Origin: Alphaproteobacteria bacterium
GTDB taxonomy: Bacteria; Pseudomonadota; Alphaproteobacteria; Caulobacterales; Caulobacteraceae
DNA length: 9,078 nucleotides
Reading direction: 5' to 3'
Assembly (NCBI GenBank): GCA_028869395.1
Contig: JAGWSE010000336.1
Span: 1 to 9,078, forward strand
The notes beneath the pieces were generated by a model, which was given only the letters and a program-made list of their open reading frames with translations, searched no databases and was not told the DNA's origin. Position 1 is the stretch's first letter. Each line of letters starts with the position of its first letter. Of the stretch, positions 1-5,549 are shown piece by piece. A program made the translations under genes and the position numbers.

Positions 1-749
1 GCCTTCACCGCCCCGTGCAGGAAGTCGGCCACGCACATCGGCATCGCGCCCAGTTCCACGAGGCGTTCTAGGCCCAGCGGCTTCTTCGAGAATTTCCGGA
101 TCGAGACCGCCGCGCCGTCGATGGCGATCGGCGCGATCGCCGCGTTGACGCGGGAGCCGTCGGGGAGGCGGGCGTCGACCATCGGCTGGCTCTCGTCGAT
201 CCGGCGGCCCACGCCGGCCACGATGCGGTTGACGATGCGCAGGAGGTGGTCGTTGTCGCGGAAGTGGACGGGGGTGAGCTCCAGCTCGCCGCGCCGCTCC
301 ACATAGACCTGATAGGGGCCGTTGATCAGGATGTCGTTGATCGACTCGTCCTTGAGCAAGGGCTCGATCGGCCCAAGCCCCACCATCTCGTCGTAGATCG
401 AGGCGCCCAGCTCTTCGAGCTCGGCGGTGTTGAGCGCCAGCTTCTCGGCGCGGGCGAAGTCCCCCACCAGGTTCATCACCTGCCGGCGCAGCTCCGCTTC
501 TTCCAGTTTCTCGAGTTTCGAGAGGTCCAGTTCGTCGATGAGCCGCGCATGCAGCTTCATCCGCAGATCGATCTGGTTCGGCTTGCCGGGCTGCGGTGGC
601 GGCGGGGCCGGCTTTGCGGGCCGCGACGCCGACGGCTCGGGACTCTTGGTTGCGGCCGCCGGCGCAGCTTTCGCGGCGGGCGGCGCCTTGGGCTCCGGCG
701 CAGGGGCGGTCGGGACCGGCTGTTGCCGGACGAGGCTGAAGCGGCCCAT
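1..749 (-). CDS. cpaF: CpaF, tad/flp pilus secretion ATPase (N-terminal 249 codons; continues past the left edge)
   Basis: This is the N-terminal part of the TadA/CpaF hexameric ATPase that powers assembly of the Flp/tad pilus at the cytoplasmic face of the inner membrane. It begins with MGRFSLVRQQ, followed by a Pro/Ala/Lys-rich disordered stretch (about residues 10-58). A helical N-terminal domain starts near IDLRMKLHARLIDELDL. Hallmarks of the family follow: ESINDILINGP near residue 133, a GRRIDESQPMVDARLPDGS block near 180-197, and AAVSIRKFSKKPLGL near 215. The Walker A, Asp box, Walker B and His boxes lie beyond position 1, so catalytic competence cannot be judged. The ATG at 747-749 shares its A with the cpaE stop codon (TGATG) and is preceded by GAGGG seven bases upstream, which fixes the start and suggests translational coupling. 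The alternative, a general T2SS/T4P ATPase, is unlikely given cpaB, cpaC and cpaE directly upstream. Confidence 0.95.
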   Translation of the reverse strand, partial: MGRFSLVRQQPVPTAPAPEPKAPPAAKAAPAAATKSPEPSASRPAKPAPPPPQPGKPNQIDLRMKLHARLIDELDLSKLEKLEEAELRRQVMNLVGDFARAEKLALNTAELEELGASIYDEMVGLGPIEPLLKDESINDILINGPYQVYVERRGELELTPVHFRDNDHLLRIVNRIVAGVGRRIDESQPMVDARLPDGSRVNAAIAPIAIDGAAVSIRKFSKKPLGLERLVELGAMPMCVADFLHGAVK

Positions 750-1942
750 CAGGCGGCCCTCGCGCCGTCGCGGCGGAGGGATTCGGCGGCGAGCATCTCC
801 ACCAGCACCTGGACGTCCTTGACGATCTTCGACTTCGGCCGGTGCTGGGCGATCGGGCCGCCCAGGTTGGCGGAGGCTGCCGCGGCCTCCCAGTCGGAGC
901 TGATGCCGGCGGCCGACTTGCGCTGGAGCGCCCGCTCGGCCTCGGCCATGGAAGGCGCGGGCCCGAACATGCGGCTGGCCAAGCGGTTGAGCACGATGCG
1001 CGGCTTCAGCGCGGCGCCCAGCGCATCCTCGATCTCGTCGGAAAAGGCCCGCGCGGCGAGCAGCGCCGGAACCGTCAGCTCGGAGATGACGAGCACCTCG
1101 TCGGCGCCAGCGAGGGCGTCCAGCGTCCAGGAGCGCCGGTGGCGCGGCACGTCCAGGATCACCCATTCATAGGTCTCGCAGGCGACCTCCAGCACGCGCA
1201 GCACCGCCTCGCGGGAAGCGGTCTCGAAGGCGTTGGCGTCGCGCGGATGGGCGAGCAGGTCGAGTCGGTCGGAGACGGGCGTGGCGAAGGCCTGAAGCAT
1301 GGCCTGATCGATCCGCTCGGCCGAGGCGCCGAACTCGGCAAGCCGCATCGCCGGAGCCACGCCGAAATAGGCCGCCGCCGCGCCGTCGGCGAAATTCAGG
1401 TCGACGAGGGCGACGCGCCCCTTGCCCCGCCGGGTCGACAGGGCGTGCGCGATCTCGACCGCCAGTGTCGTGGCGCCCGATCCGCCGACGGCGCCGCTCA
1501 CCGCCCAGCAGCGGGACTCGCTGGCCGGGCCGGCGGGCGTCGCCTGCGCGGCGGCGAGCAGACCCTGCATCGCGGCCAGCACCTGCTCCGGCGAGTAGGG
1601 CGCCTCGAGGATGTCGGCGTGCTCCAGCCGCAGCAGGTTGCGCACCAGCCCGGCCGGCAGGCTCTCGCCCACCATCAGCACGGGCGGCGGCGCCTTGGCG
1701 GCGGCCAGCGCCTTCACCGCGACGCCCAGGGCGGCGGCTTCCCATCCATCGGCGTCGATCAGCACCAGGTCGAATGCGCCGGCGGCGAGGTCGTCGAGCT
1801 GATCGAGAGCGCCGTCGAGCACGTCCGCGCCAGCCAGCGGGCCGTCGGCCAGCGCCGTGAGCGAGGCGCCCAGCGTCAGCACCCGCCGGCCCTTCAGCCC
1901 GGGCGGACCGGCCGGCGCCCACTTGGATCCGAGAACGCCCAT
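749..1942 (-). CDS. cpaE: CpaE/TadZ, MinD-like pilus localisation protein with atypical P-loop
   Basis: This 397-aa protein belongs to the CpaE/TadZ family, cytoplasmic ParA/MinD-like proteins that place the tad secretion machinery; in Caulobacter, CpaE is needed for polar localisation of CpaC. Residues about 19-130 form a receiver-like domain with a central strand FDLVLIDADGW (57-67) but no clear full set of phosphotransfer residues. A linker (about 131-143) leads to the MinD-like domain. Its P-loop reads SGAVGGSGATTLA (149-161): the signature lysine of the deviant Walker A is V152 and the second lysine is A157, so nucleotide use may be atypical. The switch-like strands VALVDLNF (177-184) and WVILDVPRHRR (260-270) are conserved family features. 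The start ATG at 1940-1942 overlaps the cpaC stop by one base and has AAGGA nine bases upstream (1952-1956). The stop overlaps the cpaF start. A longer in-frame start near 2119 was rejected because it would overlap the end of cpaC and adds low-complexity Arg-rich sequence. Confidence 0.92.
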   Translation of the reverse strand: MGVLGSKWAPAGPPGLKGRRVLTLGASLTALADGPLAGADVLDGALDQLDDLAAGAFDLVLIDADGWEAAALGVAVKALAAAKAPPPVLMVGESLPAGLVRNLLRLEHADILEAPYSPEQVLAAMQGLLAAAQATPAGPASESRCWAVSGAVGGSGATTLAVEIAHALSTRRGKGRVALVDLNFADGAAAAYFGVAPAMRLAEFGASAERIDQAMLQAFATPVSDRLDLLAHPRDANAFETASREAVLRVLEVACETYEWVILDVPRHRRSWTLDALAGADEVLVISELTVPALLAARAFSDEIEDALGAALKPRIVLNRLASRMFGPAPSMAEAERALQRKSAAGISSDWEAAAASANLGGPIAQHRPKSKIVKDVQVLVEMLAAESLRRDGARAA

Positions 1943-3279
1943 CACTTGCCGTCCTTGGCGGGCGCGTGCGGCTTGTCGAACGACTTGCCGTTGAACATCA
2001 AGTCGAGGTCGCCAGGCTCGCGGCCGGGCACGCCCGCCTGCTTGGCGACCGTGAAGTCGGCGGCCGTGGCGAGCCTGGGGATCACCACGATCAGCAGCTC
2101 GGTCTCGTTGCGTTTCCACTGCGCCGAACGGAACAGCGTGCCGATGATCGGGATCGAGCCGAGGCCCGGGATCTGCGCGACGCTGTTGGCGTAGTCGTGC
2201 TGGAACAGTCCGCCGATCGCCAGCGCCTCGCCGCTCTTCAGCTCAACGGTGGTCTGGGCCCGGCGGGTGGTCAGCGCAGGCACCGTCACGCCGGAGAGGC
2301 GCAGCGAATTGGCCGGGTCGAGCTGGCTCACTTCCGGCTCGACGTTCAGCCGGATGAGACCGTTGTTTTCGACAGTAGGGGTGAAGTTCAGCTTCACGCC
2401 ATACGGGCGGAAGTCGATCGTCACCTGGTTCAGGCCCTGCGGCACGGGGAAGGGGAATTCGCCGCCCGCCAGGAAGCTCGCCTTCTCGCCCGACACCGCG
2501 ACGAGGTTCGGCCGCGCGAGGGTGCGGATCAGCCCCTTGGTCTCCAGCGCTTGCAGCACGACGTCGATGTTGGTGTTCCCCGCACCGCCGGTCAGTCTCA
2601 GCGTGCCCTGCGGCGCGTTGGCGCCGATCAGGCCGGCGCCGGAGGTGAACTGGAACGAGTTGTTGCCGATCGAGGCGTTGATGCCGAAGTCCTGAAGGGC
2701 CGAGCGGGTGGCCTCCATGATGCGGACTTCCAGCACAACTTCCTGCGACGCGCGGGCGGTAAGGTCGTTGGTGACGTAGTCGGGCGCGTATTTCTCGGCG
2801 ATCTTCTCGGCGCGGGCCGAGATTCCGGTGTTCGAGACCTGGCCGGTGAGCAGCAGGCCTTCGCCCAGGTTCCGCACCTTGATGTGCTCGCCGGGGAACG
2901 CCGTGGCCAGTGCGTCCTGCATCGCAGCCGCGTCATAGGTCACGTTGAGGTCGATCACCTCCGAAAGCGCGCCGCCTGGCCCGTAGACCAGGAGGTTGGT
3001 CGAGCCGATCGCCTTGCCGCGCACATAGAAGCTGCGGTCCGAGGTCGCCACCACCTGGGCGATGTCGTCCTGGGCCACGACGATGCGGCTGGCGGGCTGC
3101 GGGAGCCGGAACGCCAGCGACTTGTCCTTCGGAACCACGATCAGCCGGTTGACCGCCGGCTCGCTCGCCATGAGCGCATCCGCCTTCGCGGGCGCCGGCA
3201 TGGCGGCCGCCACGGCCAGGGCGGAAGCGCACGCGAGCGCGCTCAGTATCGGACGCATCATGGGACGGTGGCCTTGCAT
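1942..3279 (-). CDS. cpaC: CpaC/RcpA, outer-membrane secretin of the tad/flp pilus
   Basis: This 445-aa secretin forms the outer-membrane channel through which the Flp pilus passes. A Sec signal peptide (about residues 7-33, hydrophobic core ALACASALAVAAA) ends in PAKA-D, with probable cleavage after A33. A pilus N-domain (about 42-113, NRLIVVPKDKSLAFRLP...) is followed by a BON-like segment (about 115-172) and the secretin core (about 178-403). The core includes LARPNLVAVSGEKASFLAGG (254-273) and the C-terminal signature IPGLGSIPIIGTLF (370-383) ending in ELLIVVIPRL (394-403). No lipobox is seen. A hydrophilic tail of about 40 residues follows. The start is uncertain: ATG at 3279 is 3 nt after the cpaB stop but has no Shine-Dalgarno sequence, whereas ATG at 3261 (residue 7) is preceded by AAGG at ten bases and gives a more typical signal peptide. 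The cpaD gene normally found between cpaC and cpaE in Caulobacter is absent; the stop overlaps the cpaE start. Confidence 0.94.
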   Translation of the reverse strand: MQGHRPMMRPILSALACASALAVAAAMPAPAKADALMASEPAVNRLIVVPKDKSLAFRLPQPASRIVVAQDDIAQVVATSDRSFYVRGKAIGSTNLLVYGPGGALSEVIDLNVTYDAAAMQDALATAFPGEHIKVRNLGEGLLLTGQVSNTGISARAEKIAEKYAPDYVTNDLTARASQEVVLEVRIMEATRSALQDFGINASIGNNSFQFTSGAGLIGANAPQGTLRLTGGAGNTNIDVVLQALETKGLIRTLARPNLVAVSGEKASFLAGGEFPFPVPQGLNQVTIDFRPYGVKLNFTPTVENNGLIRLNVEPEVSQLDPANSLRLSGVTVPALTTRRAQTTVELKSGEALAIGGLFQHDYANSVAQIPGLGSIPIIGTLFRSAQWKRNETELLIVVIPRLATAADFTVAKQAGVPGREPGDLDLMFNGKSFDKPHAPAKDGK

Positions 3280-3282
3280 GGG

Positions 3283-4206
3283 TTAGGCGCCGGCCGGCTT
3301 GGCGGCGGACGCGGCGGCCTTGGCCTCCGCGGCGATGGGGGCGGCCGGAGGCGGCGCGGGCCGGACGCGGCTGGCGCCGCCGCCGTAGGACACGACGGTG
3401 ATCATCGGCGGGCGCATCAGGCGTACCGGACGGCCTTCGCGGCGCAACGCGCGCACCGGGCCCGCGGGTCCGCCGCCCAGGAAATCCTGGGTGTCGAGCG
3501 AACGAACCTTGTCCGCATCGACTTCACCGGTGCGGCGAAGCGCGAGCGACAGGGCGCCCAGCGTGGAGGCGATGGCGAGCTTCTGCGCGTCCTCGACCGA
3601 CACCTCGAGCGTCGCATTCTTCGGCTCGGCCGGCTTGTCGGAGCTGAGGTCGGCGTTCAGGTCGACGGCGAGCACGCGCACGTCCTGCAGGATCACGTCG
3701 GAGACATAGGTCCGCTTCGGACCCGCAGGCGTGAGATCGCGCATCAGCACGACATCGACATGGTCGCCGGGCAGGGCGTGGCCGCCGACGCCGGAAACGT
3801 CGGTGACCTTGATGGTGTAGGCGCGCATGCCGTCGGCCACCTCCGCCGCCACCGAGGGGCGGGCGCCGGGGCCGGACAGCTTGTCGGGCAGCACCGCCTC
3901 GTGGGCGGCGATCGGCGCCAGGGCGATCGGCGCGCCGCCGTGATCGGTCGACAGAACCTGCTGGACCGTCGTGAAGGCGCCCTGCGGGGCCATGTCGGCC
4001 GGCATATGGACGAGGGTCAGCGCGCCGGCGTCCAGCTTGTCGCCGTACTTGATGTCCTTGGTCGCGATGACCACCGGCGCTCCGGCTGCCACGGCGCCTT
4101 GCGCATGCCCGCCGGCCTGGTGCGGCAACACCGTCTTGGCGACGACCAGGGCTCCCAGGCCGAGGACGGCCGACGCCCCAAGGCTGACGATCGTGATGAC
4201 GCGCAT
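3283..4206 (-). CDS. cpaB: CpaB/RcpC, inner-membrane tad/flp pilus assembly protein
   Basis: This 307-aa protein is anchored in the inner membrane and acts in the periplasm, where CpaB/RcpC proteins are thought to link the secretin to the inner-membrane machinery. An N-terminal membrane segment (about residues 4-24, ITIVSLGASAVLGLGALVVA) is followed by an SAF domain (about 44-112: APVVIATKDIKYGDKLDAG, then PIALAPIAAHEAVLPDKLSG). An RcpC-type domain spans about 120-230, with MRAYTIKVTDVSGVGGHALPGD and the conserved GDHVDVVLMRD. The near-C-terminal strand MITVVSYGGGASRVRP is typical of CpaB, and an Ala/Pro tail closes the protein. It is the first gene of the visible operon. ATG at 4204-4206 is the only start codon before the in-frame stop at 4246-4248, which fixes the start. 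No Shine-Dalgarno sequence is seen, so initiation may be leaderless or SD-independent. pilA and cpaA, normally upstream, are not here. Confidence 0.93.
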   Translation of the reverse strand: MRVITIVSLGASAVLGLGALVVAKTVLPHQAGGHAQGAVAAGAPVVIATKDIKYGDKLDAGALTLVHMPADMAPQGAFTTVQQVLSTDHGGAPIALAPIAAHEAVLPDKLSGPGARPSVAAEVADGMRAYTIKVTDVSGVGGHALPGDHVDVVLMRDLTPAGPKRTYVSDVILQDVRVLAVDLNADLSSDKPAEPKNATLEVSVEDAQKLAIASTLGALSLALRRTGEVDADKVRSLDTQDFLGGGPAGPVRALRREGRPVRLMRPPMITVVSYGGGASRVRPAPPPAAPIAAEAKAAASAAKPAGA

Positions 4207-4493
4207 ATGCCAAAGCCCGCGGAAACTATGAGGTTCGTCATAGGGTTACCGACCGCCCCCTTGCGATATCCCCAACAAACGCGGTGAACGGCGGCTAAGG
4301 AATCTGAACGCTGCGGCCGCGCCTGCAGGGGAGCCTCGCGCGTCGCGCGGTCCACAGGCCGGGAAATATGGTTCAGGCCGGCGGCGCCGCCGCGAGCGCC
4401 CGCGGGATCGCTGCACGATCCACCCTCCCCTCAACGGAAGGGATGAATTACGCTTCAGCCCGCATTTCAGATGATCATTTCGGGGAAACGAGC
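4207..4493. promoter_or_regulatory. Divergent intergenic region between cpaB and the aldo/keto reductase gene
   Basis: These 287 bases separate divergent start codons and must hold promoters for the cpaBCEF operon (minus) and for the aldo/keto reductase gene (plus). I looked for pilA-like (Flp prepilin with EYGL motif) and cpaA-like coding sequence on both strands and saw none. No convincing Caulobacter-type -35/-10 pair (TTGAC / GCTANA) at proper spacing, nor a sigma-54 GG-GC element, could be recognised. Visible structures are a perfect 6+6 dyad at 4226-4243, a CG-only inverted repeat at 4337-4349 and an 8-base palindrome ATGATCAT at 4471-4478, just before the Shine-Dalgarno sequence of the plus-strand gene. 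The assignment as regulatory comes from position, not from identified motifs. Confidence 0.5.
4226..4243. promoter_or_regulatory. Inverted repeat upstream of cpaB (possible operator or 5'-leader hairpin)
   Basis: CTATGA and TCATAG form a perfect 6-bp dyad around a 6-base centre, 20-37 bases upstream of the cpaB start codon. Position and symmetry would suit a dimeric regulator site overlapping the promoter, or a small hairpin in the leader. It stands out as the AT-richer patch of a GC-rich region. The arms are short, so chance occurrence is possible. Confidence 0.3.
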
Positions 4494-5420
4494 ATGAAGC
4501 TTCGGCGTCTGGGGGCCTCTGGCCTGAAGGTCAGCGAGGTCGGGATCGGCTGCAACAATTTCGGCATGCGCATCGACGCGGCGGGGACCCAGGCCGTGGT
4601 CGACGCCGCCATCGAGGCGGGCATCAACTTCTTCGACACCGCCGACGTCTACGGCGGCTCCAAGTCCGAGGAGTTCCTGGGCAAGGCGATCGGCAAACGC
4701 CGCCACGAGGTGGTCATCGCCACGAAGTTCGGCATGGGCCAGGGCGAACGGCAGGGCGGCTCGCGGCGCTGGATCATGCAGGCCGTGGAGAACAGCCTCA
4801 GGCGCCTGGGCACCGACTACATCGACCTCTACCAGATGCATCGCTTCGACGCCGACACGCCGCTCGACGAGACGCTGCGCGCCCTGGACGACCTGGTGAG
4901 CCAGGGCAAGGTGCGCTACCTCGGCAACTCCAATTACCTGGGCTACCAGATCGCCGACGCCGACTGGCAGGCGCGGATCGTGGGCCAGGTTCGCTTCGTC
5001 TCCGCTCAGAACCAGTACTCGCTGCTCGAGCGCCGCGTGGAGCACGAGGTGCTGCCTGCCTGCGAACGGTTCGGCCTGGGCTTCCTGCCGTTCTTCCCGC
5101 TGGGTTCGGGCCTGCTGACCGGCAAATACCGCCGCGGCGAGCCGCCGCCTGAGGGCACGCGCCTGGCGGCCTGGGGCCCCCGCGGCGCGCAGGCGCTCAG
5201 CGATCAGAATTTCGACAAGGTGGACAAGCTCACAAGGTGGGCGGAGGCGCGCGGGCATTCGATCCTCGAACTCGCCTTCGCCTGGCTGCTTGGCCACCCG
5301 GTGGTCTCCTCGGTGATCGCCGGGGCGACCAGCCCGGAGCAGGTCAAGTCCAACGCCGCCACCGCCGAGTGGGCGCTCACGCCGGAGGAGGTGAAGGAGG
5401 TCGGCGAGCTCATCGCCTGA
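4494..5420 (+). CDS. Aldo/keto reductase family oxidoreductase
   Basis: This 308-aa cytosolic NAD(P)H-dependent (beta/alpha)8-barrel oxidoreductase would reduce a carbonyl substrate; the substrate cannot be told from sequence. It starts MKLRRLGASGLKVSEVGIGC, the usual AKR opening. The catalytic tetrad is complete: D48 and Y53 in FFDTADVYGG, K78 in VVIATKFG and H116 in LYQMHRFD. The cofactor-side elements GNSNYLG (144-150), QNQYSLLER (172-180) and VIAGATSPEQVKSNAA (274-289) are present. The length is typical of short, perosamine-reductase-like and YajO-type AKRs. The start at 4494 is chosen over the longer in-frame ATG at 4368 because GGGGA lies eight bases upstream (4482-4486), homology begins at this Met, and the extra 42 residues are low-complexity and unlike the family. 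It is divergent from the pilus operon and 129 bases upstream of the CoA-transferase gene on the same strand, so the two may be co-transcribed. Confidence 0.92.
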   Translation: MKLRRLGASGLKVSEVGIGCNNFGMRIDAAGTQAVVDAAIEAGINFFDTADVYGGSKSEEFLGKAIGKRRHEVVIATKFGMGQGERQGGSRRWIMQAVENSLRRLGTDYIDLYQMHRFDADTPLDETLRALDDLVSQGKVRYLGNSNYLGYQIADADWQARIVGQVRFVSAQNQYSLLERRVEHEVLPACERFGLGFLPFFPLGSGLLTGKYRRGEPPPEGTRLAAWGPRGAQALSDQNFDKVDKLTRWAEARGHSILELAFAWLLGHPVVSSVIAGATSPEQVKSNAATAEWALTPEEVKEVGELIA

Positions 5421-5464
5421 GCCGTTTCGCCGTTCATCGCCGCGCGGGCGGGGCCCGGCCTGAG

Positions 5465-5480
5465 GTCGCGCTTGCGCGAC
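5465..5480. repeat. GC-rich stem-loop between the aldo/keto reductase and CoA-transferase genes
   Basis: GTCGCG-CTTG-CGCGAC is a perfect 6-bp stem (7 bp if the loop is cut to 2 bases) lying 45 bases after the aldo/keto reductase stop. No T-tract follows, so it does not look like a classical intrinsic terminator. It could attenuate read-through or merely stabilise the 3' end of the upstream transcript. Confidence 0.3.
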
Positions 5481-5538
5481 GCCGCGTGACCTGTTCCTCA
5501 ACTTGGCATGGATCCCCGTCGAGGTCGCGGGGAGGAGC

Positions 5539-5543
5539 GGAGG
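5539..5543 (+). promoter_or_regulatory. Shine-Dalgarno sequence deciding the GTG start of the CoA-transferase gene
   Basis: GGAGG lies six bases before the GTG at 5550-5552. A second GGAGG is at 5531-5535. Both lie inside the longer reading frame that would begin with ATG at 5508, which has no such site upstream. This favours GTG as the true start. Confidence 0.65.
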
Positions 5544-5549
5544 CGGGGC

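Noticed and set aside
842..2194. A 450-codon open frame on the plus strand opposite cpaE
   Set aside because: The composition is Arg/Gly/His-rich and low in hydrophobic cores. It is explained as the antisense frame of cpaE and the end of cpaC.
1966..4287. A 773-codon open frame on the plus strand opposite cpaC and cpaB
   Set aside because: It is a shadow of strong GC bias at third codon positions. The translation is Arg/Gly/His/Val-rich with no domain, while the opposite strand encodes two clear pilus proteins.
4337..4349. CGCGCG-T-CGCGCG inverted repeat in the divergent region
   Set aside because: It has a one-base centre, a simple CG alternation and a composition expected by chance in such GC-rich DNA. 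No function is supported.
4368..4493. N-terminal extension of the aldo/keto reductase from ATG 4368
   Set aside because: It adds 42 low-complexity residues outside the AKR fold. The internal ATG at 4494 has a good Shine-Dalgarno sequence and the standard AKR N-terminus.
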